A stretch of DNA of 64,000 nt from Saccopteryx bilineata (Eukaryota; Chordata; Mammalia; Chiroptera; Emballonuridae): positions 76,147,982 to 76,211,981 of the forward strand of contig NC_089492.1 of assembly GCF_036850765.1 (NCBI RefSeq), read 5' to 3'. The notes below the pieces were generated by a model. It was not told where the DNA came from and made no database searches. It saw only the letters and a program-made list of their open reading frames with translations. Shown here one piece after another: positions 33,364 to 45,233 of this stretch (positions are counted from its first letter, which is position 1; every line of letters begins with the position of its first letter). The position numbers were made by a program, and so were the translations under genes.

Positions 33364-33680
33364 AGCCTGATGAGGTAGTGGCACAATAGATAGAGCGTCA
33401 GCCTGGGGTGCAGAGGACCCAGGTTCAAAACCCCAATGTCAGTGGCTTGAGTATAGGATCATAGACATGACCCCATGGTCACTGGCTTAAAGTCCAAGGT
33501 CGCTGACTTAAGCAAGTGGTCACTCACTCTGCTGGAACCCCCTGGTCAAGGCACATACGAGAAAGTAATCAATGAACAATTAAGGTGCCGTAACTATGAG
33601 TTGATACTTCTCATTTCTCTCCCTTCCTGCCTGTCTGTCCCTGTCTGTCTGTCTATCTGATTGTCTGTCTCTCTCTGGGA
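33364..33680 (+). mobile_element. tRNA-derived SINE, type B
   Basis: The head 'tagtggcacaatagatagag', B box 'ggttcaaaacc', body 'ggcttgagtataggatcata' and 'ctggtcaaggcacatacgag', and tail of 'tctgtctgt' units. It has no poly(A) end and abuts the type-D SINE's right-hand duplication. Confidence 0.85.
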
Positions 33681-34523
33681 AGGGCATTCCAAGGGGAGGG
33701 AAGAGCTGGAGCTAACACTGGAGAGGGGAGCGAACTTGGCCTGTTAAGGAGCCCAGAGAAGACCGATTGGCTTGGAATAAAGGTGGGAGGAAGTGAGGGT
33801 GGGGGTGGTAAGAGAAGTCTCTCGGCACCATGGTGAGAGGTTTGCAATTTATTCTGGGGGCAACAAACAGTCCTGAAAGGGTTAAAGTAAGGATGGGCGA
33901 GATGAGGGAGACTAGGTGTTGAGAAGAGACCTGGGAAAAGGTGAGCTCTGGTTTAGATACGTTAAGGTTGAACGGCCTGTTGGACATCAAAGGAGACATG
34001 TTGGGGTGGTTGAGTTCTCCCAGGGCAATGAAAGGTTTGGAGATACAGATTCAGATGTTTTCAACATGTGGAAGTTATTGAAAGCCATGGGATGATTAAG
34101 GTCGTTGTGAAAGCAATACAGGTAAGGACGAGGAGAGGGCCCTAATCCCCCAGGGCTTTCCACACTCGGCAGCAGGAAAGGGCAGGAGAGTTTGAAGAAG
34201 GAGCCCGCCCCCCTTAGAAATAACAGGAACGTGTCTCACAGAGGTCTACTCAGCTCAGCACTTTGACAGAGAAAGTGAGATGAGGACTAGGAACTGCTAT
34301 AGGAGCTAGCAAGGTGAGGGTCAATGGGGACCTTGACAAGGTCATCCCAGAGAGTGGTGGGGACAGAAAATTGAACCGGGTATTAAAGAGATAATGGCAG
34401 CAGTGGCAATAGAAAGATCTGGGAGAGAAAACTCTCGTGATGGAGTTTTCTCAAAGCCAAGCAGAGGATAGAGCCATTGGAAATGGTAATTTTTAAAGAG
34501 ATGACTGCAGGAGCATAGTCCTT
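33681..34523. other. Unassigned, probably very old repeat
   Basis: 'aagggcattccaaggggagg', 'gcgaacttggcctgttaagg' and similar phrases suggest the 3' part of an ancient dispersed repeat (see 32595). No gene seen. Confidence 0.4.
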
Positions 34524-34663
34524 GAAAGCGTGACAAGGCAGAAATAAAACCACATATATATGGTCAAATAATTTTTGATAAAGGGGCCAACAACACACAA
34601 TGGAGAAAAGAAAGCCTCTTCAATAAATGGTGCTGGGAAAACTGGAAAGCCACATGCAAAAGA

Positions 34664-36008
34664 ATGAAACTGGACTACAGTTTGTCCCCCTGTACTAAAA
34701 TTAACTCAAAATGGATCAAAGATCTAAACATAAGACCTGAAACAATTAAGTACATAGAAGAAGACATAGGTACTCAACTCATGGACCTGGGTTTTAAAAA
34801 GCATTTTATGAATTTGACTCCAAAGGCAAGAGAAGTGAAGGCAAAAATTAATGAATGGGACTACATCAGACTAAGAAGTTTTTGCTCAGCAAGAGAAACT
34901 GATAACAAAATAAACAGAAAGCCAACTAAATGGGAAATGATATTTTCAAACAACAGCTCAGATAAGGGCCTAATATCCAAAATATACAAAGAACTCATAA
35001 AACTCGGCCCTGGCCAGTTGGCTCAGCGGTAGAGCATCGGCCTGGCGTGCGGGGGACCCGGGTTCGATTCCCGGCCAGGGCACATAGGAGAAGCGCCCAT
35101 TTGCTTCTCCATTCCCTCCCCCCCTCCTTCCTCTCTGTCTCTCTCTTCCCCTCCCACAGCCAAGGCTCCATTGGAGCAAGATGGCCTGGGCACTGGGGAT
35201 GGCTCCTTGGCCTCTGCCCCAGGCACTAGAGTGGCTCTGGTCGCGGCAGAGTGATGCCCCGGAGGGGCAGAGCATCGCCCCCTGGTGGGCAGAGCGTCGC
35301 CCCTGGTGGGAGTGCTGGGTGGATCCCGGTCGGGCGCATGCGGGAGTCTGTCTGACTATCTCTCCCCGTTTCCAGCTTCAGAAAAATACAAAAAAAAAAA
35401 AAAAAAAAGAACTCATAAAACTCAACAACAAACAAACAAACAATCCAATTAAAAAATGGGAAGAGGACATGAACAGACACTTCTCCCAGGAAGAAATACA
35501 AATGGCCAACAGATATATGAAAAGATGCTCATCTTCTTTAGTTATTAGAGAAATGCAAATCAAAACTGCAATGAGATACCACCTCACACCTGTTAGATTA
35601 GCTATTATTAACAAGACAGGTAATAACAAATGTTGGAGAGGCTGTGGAGAAAAAGGAACCCTCATACACTGTTGGTGGGAATGTAAAGTAGTACAACCAT
35701 TATGGAAGAAAGTATGGTGATTCCTCAAAAAACTGATAATAGAACTACCTTATGACCCAACAATCCCTCTACTGGGTATATACCCCCAAAACTCAGAAAC
35801 ATTGATACGTAAAGACACATGCAGCCCCATGTTCATTGCAGCATTGTTCACAGTGGCCAGGACATGGAAACAACCAAAAAGCCCATCAATAGATGACTGG
35901 ATAAAGAAGATGTGGCACATAAACACTATGGAATACTACTCAGCCATAAGAAATGATGACATCGGATCATTTACAGCAAAATGGTGGGATCTTGATAACA
36001 TTATATGA
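34664..36008 (+). pseudogene. LINE-1 ORF2 protein C-terminal fragment
   Basis: In full-length L1, ORF2p supplies endonuclease and reverse transcriptase; only the region after the RT domain remains here. Before the SINE the frame reads through [20 protein letters not shown] and [20 protein letters not shown]. After the SINE it continues with [40 protein letters not shown] and the Cys-rich [20 protein letters not shown] stop follows KKVW near 35720. The last piece, around 35802-36008, carries FIAALFTVARTWKQPKSPSI and DWIKKMWHINTMEYYSAIRN. It is non-functional because it is truncated, interrupted and stop-containing. Confidence 0.9.
35006..35405 (+). mobile_element. tRNA-derived SINE, type A (young, full length)
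   Basis: Nearly identical in body to the copy at 26125, with perfect A ('ttggctcagcggtagagca') and B ('gggttcgattcc') boxes and a poly(A) end. The 18-bp duplication 'aaagaactcataaaactc' at 34988-35005 and 35406-35423 is exact, indicating recent insertion into the L1. Confidence 0.96.
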
Positions 36009-36597
36009 AGTGAAATAAGTAAATCAGAAAAAACCAGAAACTGCATTATTCCATACGTAGGTGGGACATAAAAGTGAGACTAAGAGACATTGATAAGAGT
36101 GTGGTGGTTACGGGGGGAGGGGGAAGAGGGAGAAGGAAAGGGGGAGGGGGAGGGGCACAAAGAAAACTAGATAGAAGGTGACAGAGGACAATCTGACTTT
36201 GGGTGATGGGTATGTAACATAATTGAACGACAAGATAACCTGGACTTGTTATCTTTGAATATATGTATCCTGATTTATTGATGTCGCCCCATTAAAAAAA
36301 TAAAATTATTTAAAAAAAAAAAAAGAAAACGTGACAAGGGACAGGCTCTTGGGTAGAGATGAAGGCATCAGACTCAGCCAGGGGACTTCATTGGTGGAAG
36401 GAGTTCAGGTTGTGTCTAATATTTCATTTTTCAATATTAATTCAGCTTGGGATATCCTTGTATATCTATGTTTATAGACTTATGTAACTCTCCCTGAGGG
36501 TAGGTTCTCAAGGAGGATACATCAAAAGATAGGAATTGTTTAAATATTATTAGATATTGAAAAAATCACCTTCCAACATATTTCATATTTTATTCTT

Positions 36598-36781
36598 TTT
36601 ATTTATTTATATATTTATTCATTTTTAGAGAGGAGAGAGAGAAAGAGAGAGTGAAAGAAAGGGGAAGAGCAGGAAGCATCAACTCCCATATGTGTCCTGA
36701 CCAGGCGAACCTAGGGTTTCAAACCGGCAACCTCAGCATTTGAGGTCGACGCCTTATCCACTGCACCACCACAGGCCAGAC
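36598..36781 (-). mobile_element. tRNA-derived SINE, type C
   Basis: The plus strand shows the antisense head 'tatccactgcaccaccacag', preceded by 'caaaccggcaacctcagca', with an AT/GA-rich left end. The duplication 'tcatattttattctt' is at 36583-36597 and 36782-36796. Confidence 0.92.
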
Positions 36782-36796
36782 TCATATTTTATTCTT

Positions 36797-38750
36797 AAAT
36801 TTTTACTTGGAAATACTCACTGTGACCATCTAAGCAATTGCCCTTTTACTTTCTCGGAGGTCCCATTTTCAATGGTTGTGGGTTTACCTACTTATTAATT
36901 TCTTTCCCTTCCTCTCTATTTCTTCATTTCCTCTTTTTTTTCCCTCCCTTTCCGATGACTCATCTTTGTACTGTTTGCCCAGATCCTGGGCTTGGAGAAC
37001 CGGGAAGGTTTACACTGTAAACAAGAAGCCTCCTCCCAGCTGCTCAGGCCCCTGCCCCCTGGGCCTCCTGGGGGAACAAATACCCCCTCTCTCAGAAGAA
37101 TTTCCTCTGAGGAAACTTTGCAAACCCAAGGGTCCTTTCCAGGGCCGTAAAAAACACAGTGAGGACAGCATATGTGATTTGCTTAAAAGGTGTTACATAT
37201 TGACATGTCCCAGGAATGGCTATTTATAGAAAATGGCTTGCCATAAAACCTGTGATTGCAGGTGGAACTTAGGCAAACTGCCAGTATTAAGCCAGGAGAC
37301 AGAAGGTGGTGATGGCATGGGGGAGGGACTGCTCAGGAGATGGACTTTGATCCTGGTCAGGAAGCAGGAGGGGGTGAACTTCTCCGAGACTCTGAGAGGA
37401 GGCGTCACAGGAGAAGCTAGCAGCAGAGTTATTGGCACCCTTTCCAAACCCACTGCTTCTACCCCTGCTTACACCATAGTGATTCCCTCCTCCCAGAATT
37501 ACAAGGAGCATCTTAAATGACAGGTGTTTACAGCTCTCTTTTCTCATCTCAGGGAACCAAAGAGAAGCTGGCTAGAGTCAAGGTTATCTCTCAGAGATAT
37601 TTAATGGATTCATTGTTCCGATGGTGGGTGGTTCCTTCCACATGATACATTCTGTATCTGGCTATTAGAAATGGTCTAGTTGGTGAATGTTAAGGAGAAG
37701 GCCCCCTCTGCCCCCGCTTTCTAATCATTAGCTAGGGTTGTACACTAGAAAGTTCTTAAGATACAGGGACACGGCTGAGTTTGGGCTGTGAAAATTTCTT
37801 GGCCACCATTTAAAGAAATACGATAGCGTCCAGGGTAAATAAAATTTCTGGAAACAGATTTTTAAAATGTCAGCCACAGTGAACGTCCCTGGTTTTTTTA
37901 TAGTTGTCTCCCACAAATAATTCACTGGGCTCATTAAGCCCCAGATGTGTTAACTTGATGTGGAACACAGCCCCTGGAGTGATCGAGCGGAGTGTGAACC
38001 AGCCTGAGCTCCTGAGGTTGCTACCTCTGGCAATGGGCCGCATCCTAACTTTACCTAAGTGTGTTATTTAGTGTGTGCCAACCTGTAAAAAACTTCAGGG
38101 TGTTTGGCCTTTAAGAGTTTTCAGGTGTTCACGAGGTTGTTGCTCCATGAAATACCCAGCAAATTCATTCTAACTTGTTCCACGCGTGTCCTGGAAACAG
38201 CTTCCCTTCTCCGTGAAGCTGGAACAGAGGCAAGTGCCCTTGCACTGGGCCACATCACGAGGGCTGCCCCATAGTGCATTACTCTTGAACCACTGTGCTG
38301 TTGTTGTTACCACAGGAGCCAGAAGCTTGCAGTAGCTGCCCAGCTGAATCCCAGACAGCCTCAAGAGTGCTCCAGTCGCTGCTGATGCTATTAAGCGGAC
38401 CAAAGTGCCCCCTCCCTTCCATGGCAACCTCTGTTCGAGCCCTCCACGCTGAGATCAGCTTTCAGCCTGAACAGCCCTTTCCTTAGAGCTCATGCATGCC
38501 ACCAGTATGTTCCAAACCAAGTTAGTTCCAAGCATGGCACGTCTCAGACCCAGAACCAATAATAATCCTTTTTCCTCCAGACCACAGTACAGAAGCCAGC
38601 CAACCTGTCCTGTGTCCTTCTGTCCTCATGGTGAGTTCTCTCTCCAGGGTCTTACCCTCTCATCCCTTCCAGCTCTCTGCCTAGCCCTATCCACCACACT
38701 TGTTTTTAAACTTTTGGCCCTCTGAGAAAGAGAGAGAAAGAGGAAGTGAG
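36797..38750. other. Unique-looking DNA, no gene established
   Basis: Open frames near 36876-37229 and 37233-37520 have mixed composition but no domain, start context or splice pattern that convinces me. No recent repeat is present. Confidence 0.4.
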
Positions 38751-38933
38751 GCCTGACCTGTGGTGGCGCAGTGGATAAAGCGTCAACCTGGAATGCTGAG
38801 GTTGCCGGTTCAAAACCCCGGCCTTGCCCAGTCAAGGCACATATGGGAGTTGAAGCTTCCTGCTCCTCCCCCCACCCTCTCTCTCTCCCCCCTCTAAAAT
38901 GAATAAATAAAAATAATTTTAAAAAAAGAAAGG
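38751..38933 (+). mobile_element. tRNA-derived SINE, type C
   Basis: The head 'ggtggcgcagtggataaagc', B-box region 'ccggttcaaaacc', 'agtcaaggcacatatgggag', then a CT tract and 'aaaatgaataaataaa'. The duplication 'ggaagtgag' is at 38742-38750 and 38934-38942. Confidence 0.92.
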
Positions 38934-38942
38934 GGAAGTGAG

Positions 38943-39629
38943 ATCTTTCTCAGATGTGGATCTTCTGTCATGGGCTCTGTGACACATTCATTGTCACCTG
39001 GAGAATATATGACTGGGTTATTTGAGGTTGGGATTCTCCGGGCCTCAGCTTTTGACTTTGGGTTTGGGCCACTTTTCAGGTCTAAGTGGCAGGTGCCCCA
39101 GTCAGAGACCCATCAGCTGATGCTTAAATGAACCTGGAACTACTGTGAAGTTTGGGCTCAAAGAAGAGAGCTTCTTGAGGGTATCCTAAGACTCTGCAGT
39201 GAGTTCTAGGAGAGTGTATTCTCCCTCCTCTCTGTCTCCTACTCCCTTATTTTTAAGCCAGTTGTATTTTGACTGATGGGAGTTTGGAACGAGCTAGATG
39301 CATGCTTGTCCTCTAAAGAGACCAGGAAGGCAGGTGCGCCATCACTACAAACCCCATCCTGAGGTCGGAGTTGCCAGACAGGTGCATGGCCTGCTGAGTA
39401 ATTGCCACCAGAAAGGAGCAATCAAGTCCAGTTGTCCTTGCTCCCAGTCTTCTCCACTGTGGTTGTTTCACTTTCCACTGGTTTTGTTATATCGAAACAG
39501 TGAGAAACAGACATTTTGCCACACAATTAAGTAGCCAAATTAAAGAGCCTTTATTTTAAAGGCAGCGACTGTATGGAGGCCTGAGTCATTTAAATCATGG
39601 GGCCCAAACACAGTTTGAGGCTAGCTTTT
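38943..39629. other. Unassigned DNA
   Basis: No gene or repeat recognised. Confidence 0.4.
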
Positions 39630-39644
39630 AAAGACAAAATCACA

Positions 39645-40015
39645 GGCCTTGGCTGGTTGGCTCAGCGATAGAGCGTCAGCCCGACGTGTGGAAGTCCTGG
39701 GTTCGATTCCCGGCCAAGGCACACAGGAGAAGTGCCCATCTGCTTCTCCACTCTTCCCCCTCTCCTTCCTCTCTCTCCCTTCCTGTCCCGCAGCCAAGGC
39801 TCTATTGGAGCAAAGTTAGCCCAGGTGCTGAGGATGGCTCCATGGCCTCCACCTCAGGTGTTATAATGGCTCTGGTTGCAGCAGAGCAATGCCCCAGATG
39901 GGCAGAGCATCACCCCCTAGTGGGCATGCCAGGTAGAACCTGGTCTGGCGCATGCGGGAGTCTTTCTGACTGCCTCTCCGCTTCTAACTTCAGAAAAATT
40001 GAAGAAAAAATTTAA
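39645..40015 (+). mobile_element. tRNA-derived SINE, type A
   Basis: A box in 'ttggctcagcgatagagcg' and B box 'gggttcgattcc', with body diverged from the youngest copies. The duplication 'aaagacaaaatcaca' (39630-39644) versus 'aaagacaaaattaca' (40016-40030) has one mismatch. Confidence 0.93.
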
Positions 40016-40030
40016 AAAGACAAAATTACA

Positions 40031-40930
40031 TACTGGATGGGGTATGGGAAAGAAGAGGAGCTCAGTGAAGGATGGTACAAAAAGCAATAAAACATATTCA
40101 TTAATCTCACTAACAAGCTCATTAAATCTTACTGACTTGTTACAATGTTTATCTGTAGGATCAATTTAAAGAAAAAATATATCTACACACTAAGACCATA
40201 AGCTTTGAAGATGATAACACAGTAGTGATAAATGTTTTGCATGCTTAGCAAAAACATTTCTAAACATTCTAGGATTTATGACCCACCCCTGACACATCTG
40301 CAATTTGGCAAAACTAACTTCAAGGCCGGGGGTAGGGAGTTTTAGACCTAAGTAAGTTCTGGGGTTATTTAGAGTTTACGATAGAAGAGAAGCTGAAGTT
40401 ACTTATGCTAAGAGCCATTTTTTTTCCTATATTTCAGTTTGTACACAGCAATTTCATCAACCAGGTTTCCCCACTTATCTACCTTGGAGTCCATTTTGCA
40501 GGGAGTTTATGGTGACAGAGATGTCAGGAGGCGGCATTCCTCCATGCTGGGTACCGAATGAGTGACTCAGGTAGGAGACAGAGCCAGTGGAGAGAAGGTG
40601 TCTGTCTATCATCAGGTGCACTATCTGAGGTGCCTGGGAAACCCCTGCAGTTACAACTCTCCCTTGGTTTTCATAGTTTCTGGATGCACCTGCTTTTTAA
40701 AAAGATATTGAAGATCACCCAGAGTGGTCTTCAAAAAACAAAACGAAAGGAATCAGAGTTTTCTGTGGGCTCTGCCCAGGAACAACCTACAGTCCCTCCG
40801 TGTCTGTTCTTACCCCCCCCCCCCCATTGTAGTCTGGGTCACATCGCCTTTCACTTTAAAAGTCCCTAAGAGTTGCAGGGTTCTTTCAGGCGGGCGGGGG
40901 GGGGGGGTAATGAAAACGCTCTAAAATTGG
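40031..40930. other. Unassigned DNA
   Basis: No gene recognised. It contains a C run near 40816-40826 and a G run near 40897-40908. Confidence 0.4.
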
Positions 40931-40934
40931 TTGT

Positions 40935-41045
40935 GATTACGGAGGTACAACTCCATGAGTATACCAAAAGCCATTAGATTGTTCACTTTTATGTGTAAGT
41001 GGTTATGGAATGTAAATCACTTCTCAATACAGTCCTCAAGAAAAA
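40935..41045 (+). repeat. Old LINE-1 3' terminus
   Basis: 'ccaaaagccattagattgtt', followed by 'tatggaatgtaaatcacttc' and 'tcaatacagtcctcaag', matches the order of an old L1 3' end. Confidence 0.55.
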
Positions 41046-41970
41046 AAGACATTGAAGTGGAGACATTTACAGATAAACCCACACCGAAGGAGCTTGCAGA
41101 CTTGCACCACCAGAAATGCTAAAAGAAGTTCTTTGGGGCAAAGGGGATTGACATGATGTTACACTTCACCTGCTGGAGGAGTGAAGCATATGGAAAAGTG
41201 TCTGTGGATAGGTAAAATGCACCTGCCCGCTGACCCCGTCATATACACACCCACATACACATACACACGCAAACATGTAGTCTTTCTTCATTTCTTTAGA
41301 AGAAATGAATGGATATTCAATGGTTTTTTATCATTTTTCCAATTAATGAACATGTTGATCATTTGAAGTCCAGGGCTACCATGAATAAAGCTATTGACAT
41401 TCACATACATGTTTTGCAGATATTGGGGCTCAAGGCAGAACAGTGCACTCAAAGCAGTGATTCTGAGTAAATGAGTTTTCAAATGTCCCTAGGTACCTTG
41501 TCCCATGATGTAGACATGGCACAGACTGGATTACGCCTGAAGATTCAAGCTGTTGTCTTCAGTGCAGTTTTATCAATCATAGAATGGATGACTTTATCTC
41601 TACTGGCTGGACTATAATGTCTCTTTATAGGTTTGAAACTCATGCGGTGGAAAGCAGAGGGTTTTATAGAGAACCTTGCAAACTCCAACAAGACTGAAAA
41701 TTCAAATCAGGCAATTTGGTATGGCATGAGACTTAACGTCTTTGCCCTCGCATATGACTAAAATTTAAATTTCATTTTAAAACATGAAAAAAAATAACAT
41801 GTCTGTTTCTGAACTTCTGGAGTTGAAATTTTACACATGAGTTCCACTGATTTCACACACATAAGTCCTTATTAAGATGGTTACCTGACAACTGTTACAT
41901 CAAATCATGGTTTTTACAACTTTGACATACAGAGAGAATCTTCTTAAAGTAGCTCAACAGCATTAAGTAA
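41046..41970. other. Mostly unassigned DNA with an antisense L1 trace
   Basis: 41330-41420 ('ctaccatgaataaagctatt', 'gacattcacatacatgtttt') is an antisense L1 ORF2 fragment. The rest is unassigned. Confidence 0.45.
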
Positions 41971-41979
41971 AAAGTGATA

Positions 41980-42329
41980 TGGGTCTTGGTCGGTTGGCTC
42001 AGTGGTAGAGCATCACCCCAGCATGTGGATGTCTCGGGTTTGATTTCCAGTCAGGACACACAGGAGAAGTTACCATCTGCTTCTCTTATCTTTCTCTCCC
42101 CCTCCTCCTTCTCTCTCTCTCTTTCCCTCCTGCAACCATGGCTCAATTGGTTCAAGCAGGTTAACCCCAGGCAGTGAGAATGGCTCAAGTGGTCTCCACC
42201 TCAGGCACTAAAAGGAGTTCAGTTGCTGAGCAACAAAGCAATGGCCCCAGATGAGCAGAGCATCACCCCAAAGGATCCTGGTCAGGGAGTATGTTTCTCT
42301 GCCTCCCTTCCTCTCACTCAATAAAAAAG
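41980..42329 (+). mobile_element. tRNA-derived SINE, type A (old copy)
   Basis: 'ggtcggttggctcagtggta', 'gtctcgggtttgatttcc', 'ggagaagttaccatctgctt' and a terminal A-rich end. The duplication 'aaagtgata' is at 41971-41979 and 42330-42338. Confidence 0.87.
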
Positions 42330-42593
42330 AAAGTGATACCTTTTTTTAAAGCTACTAAAATTTTTATGTATAAAACAAATATTGCCTATCAAGTATGAAA
42401 TTCTCAAAACTTGGAAACATGAGATGCACAACATACAACTGCCTTTCTTATAGCTGAGTGGGATTCTCTTATGAATTTTGGTACAATATTCAGACTTTTT
42501 ACTTGATTTTTTCTTTTTTTTTTAAGTTTTATCAACTTTATTTTTTAAATTATTTTTTATTAAATTATTTTTATTTTATTGACATACAATATT

Positions 42594-42769
42594 TTTTATT
42601 TTATTTATTGATTTTTATATAGAGGGCAGAGGTGGGAAGAAGCAGGAAGCATTAACTCGTAGTAGTTACTTCCCATATGTGCCTTCATCAAGCAAGTGCA
42701 GGGTTTTGAACCAGCAACCTCAGCATTCTAGGTCTACACTTTATCCACTGCACCACCACAGGTCAAGCA
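42594..42769 (-). mobile_element. tRNA-derived SINE, type C
   Basis: Antisense head 'tatccactgcaccaccacag' and B-box complement 'gggttttgaaccagc'. The duplication 'acatacaatatt' is at 42582-42593 and 42770-42781. Confidence 0.92.
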
Positions 42770-43076
42770 ACATACAATATTATATTAGTTTCCATGATTA
42801 GACATTATATAACTCACTAAGTGATCTTCCTGTTAAGTCTTGTACCCATCTGACACCATACAAAATTATTAGAATATTATCGACTATATTCCCTATGCTG
42901 TACTTTATATCCCATGACTAGTCTATAACAACCAATTTGCACTTCTTAATCTCTTCAACCTTTGTCACCCATCCTCCCAACTCCCCTTCCACCTGGCAAC
43001 CATCAAAATGTTTTCTATATCTATGAGTCTGTTTCTGTTCTACTTATTCATTCATTTTATTTTTTAGATCCAACTG

Positions 43077-43427
43077 GTTTTTTGTTGTTGTTGTTTTGTT
43101 TTTTTTTAACAGAGAGAGAGAGTCAGAGAGAAGATTATATAGGGACAGACAGACAGGAACAGAGAGAGATGAGAAGCATCAATCATCAGTTTTTTGTTGC
43201 GACACCTTAGTTGTTCATTGATTGCTTTCTCATATGTGCCTTAACCGCGGGCCTTCAGCAGACTGAGTAACCCCTTGCTCAAGCCAGTGACCTTGGGTCC
43301 AAGCTGGTGAGCTTCTCACTGAAGCCAGATGAGCTCATGCTCAAGCTGGTGACCTCGGGGTCTCGAACCTGGGTCCTCAGCATCCCAGTCTGAGGCTCTA
43401 TCCACTGCGCCACCGCCTGGTCAGGCT
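43077..43427 (-). mobile_element. tRNA-derived SINE, type B
   Basis: Antisense head 'tccactgcgccaccgcctgg', B-box complement 'ggtctcgaacc' and repeated 'ctcaagc' units. The short duplication 'caactg' lies at 43071-43076 and 43428-43433. Confidence 0.88.
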
Positions 43428-43889
43428 CAACTGTTTGATAGATATGTATTTATCGCCATTTTATTGTTCATATTTTAGATCCTGTATTTCTTCCTCTTCT
43501 TCTTGAAGAAGAGCCTTTAACATCTCATGTAATAATGGTTTGGTGGTGATGAACTCCTTTAGCTTTTTTTTTGTCTGAGAAGCTCTTTATGTCCTTCAGT
43601 TCTAAATGATTACTTCGCTGGGTAGAGGAATCTTGGTTGAAGGTCCTTGCTTTTCATCACTTTGAATATTTCTTGCCTCTCCCTTTTGCATTTTAATTTC
43701 TCTAAGTCTTGGTGTGGGCCTCTTTGGGTTCATCTTGTTGACATAAACTTCTATATGTACGCTTTTAGGAAAATGGCTCCATTTCAATAGGCATTTGTTT
43801 TACCAGTTGCATTGCCAGGATTTGAGGATATAAAACTGAGCAAAACATGGTGCAACATCTTGAGAGGTTTGCAGTCAGGTAGGGACCAT

Positions 43890-44130
43890 TAACTTGTTCG
43901 TTCACTCATTCATTTAACAAATATTATAAAGAACCTGCATTGTGCCTGGTGATTTTCTAAGAGCGGGGGCTGGGGAGAGTTATACAGTGAACAGAAAAAC
44001 AAATAAAAATCCTTGTCCTTCAAGGGAGTTTACATTCCAATGAAAAAAAAACAATAGGCAAGTAAAGAAATAACATATTTATCAGGTTGTAAAATGTGCT
44101 AATGAGAAAAATAAAGCAAAGAGGAAGAAT
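43890..44130. repeat. Ancient dispersed repeat (ATTC-headed type)
   Basis: 'cattcatttaacaaatatta', 'gcattgtgcctggtgatttt' and 'gggagtttacattccaatg' follow the same old pattern as 32595. Confidence 0.5.
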
Positions 44131-44132
44131 AA

Positions 44133-44151
44133 GGTGTGTGTGTGTGTGTGT
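44133..44151. repeat. (TG)n microsatellite
   Basis: Uninterrupted GT units. Confidence 0.9.
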
Positions 44152-44639
44152 ATTGGGATACACAGTTGTAATTCTTTTTCTTAGATCACAGAAAACCTTA
44201 CTTTGTTAAAAACTAATGAACCAGATTCCATTTAGATAATCACAGCTTTGTAGGCAGCATTCAAAGCATTATGATAGGTCTAGCATCAGACATGGCTTCT
44301 GCTGTCCTCAGGGTGTTGACCTTGGCCACATCTGGATTTAAGAGCTTGTTTATAACTTGCTCTGCCCTTGACAACCACACTGAGCACATGGATTGCTGCT
44401 CTTCATTTGTTCATGAACCTAGATATCGGGGCAACCTGAGGGCAGTGTAGTGGTCAAGCTTAGTCCTCCTGGGATCTCTCTCCTGAGAGGACAGAGCCTG
44501 CCTTCAGAGTGGTCTGTCCTGGGCTGCCAGAAGATGAGAGATGGACAGATCTTTCTCCCCTTTTAGCTGCCGGCTTCTTTCTGCATGGCCTTCTCGGCTT
44601 TTAAAGTCTTCTATTTTGCTTCAGTTTGAGGAAAGGATA

Positions 44640-45233
44640 CTTTTTTTTATTAATTATATTATTTATTTATTATTTCCTTTTTATTTTGATTTTTATATAT
44701 AGGTTTTAGAGAAAGAGGGGAAGGGAAGAGAGAGAGAGAGAAACATTGATTTGTTGTTCGACTTATTTATACATTCATGGGTTGAGTCTTGTATGTGCTC
44801 TGGCTTGGGATCAAACCTACAAACTTGGTGTTTTAGAATGATGCTCTAACTGCCTGACCAAGTGGTGGTGCAGTGAATAGAACACCGAATGGGACATAGA
44901 GGACCCAGGTTTGAAACCCTGAGGTCACTGGCTTGAGCATGGGCTCACCGGCTTGACTCACCAGCTTGAGCCCATAGGTCGCTGGCTTGAAGTCCAAGGT
45001 CACTGGCTTGAGCAAGGGTTCCCTCGCTCTGCTGTAGCCCCCTGAGTCAAGGCACATATGAGAACGCAATCAGTGAACAACTAAGGAGCTGCAACAGAGA
45101 ACTGATGCTTCTCATCTCTCTCCCTTCCTGTCTGTCTGTCACTATCTGTCCCTCTCTCTGACTCTCTCTCTGTCTCTGTCAAAACAAAAAAAAAAGAATG
45201 ATGCTCTAATCAACTGAGCTACCTGGCCAGAGC
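44640..45233 (-). mobile_element. tRNA-derived SINE, type D, split by a type-B SINE
   Basis: The tail side (44640-44849) has AT-rich sequence, a GA tract, 'aaacattgatttgttgttc' and 'gatcaaacctacaaacttgg'. The head side (45210-45233) reads 'caactgagctacctggccag'. The type-B SINE at 44850-45194 separates them. Confidence 0.87.
44850..45194 (+). mobile_element. tRNA-derived SINE, type B
   Basis: The head 'gcctgaccaagtggtggtgc', B box 'ggtttgaaacc', 'cactggcttgagc' units and a CT-then-A tail. The 15-bp duplication 'agaatgatgctctaa' at 44835-44849 and 45195-45209 shows it landed in the type-D SINE in the opposite orientation. Confidence 0.93.

Larger units (their letters stand above)
34539..36324 (+). 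mobile_element. 5'-truncated LINE-1, relatively young, split by a SINE
   Basis: It begins inside ORF2 and runs to a poly(A) end with the 3' UTR intact, including the G-rich tract at about 36110-36155. The duplication 'gaaagcgtgacaagg' (34524-34538) versus 'gaaaacgtgacaagg' (36325-36339) brackets it with one mismatch. The coding part is well preserved apart from few stops. A type-A SINE at 35006-35405 is a later insertion. Confidence 0.93.
42490..43800 (-). mobile_element. LINE-1 on the minus strand, carrying two SINEs
   Basis: Antisense L1 landmarks include 'cttgtacccatctgacacca', 'tcccatgactagtctataac', 'ccacctggcaaccatcaaaa', 'ggtggtgatgaactccttta' and 'tgggtagaggaatcttggtt'. It hosts the type-C SINE at 42594-42769 and the type-B SINE at 43077-43427, both also antisense. 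Confidence 0.75.
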
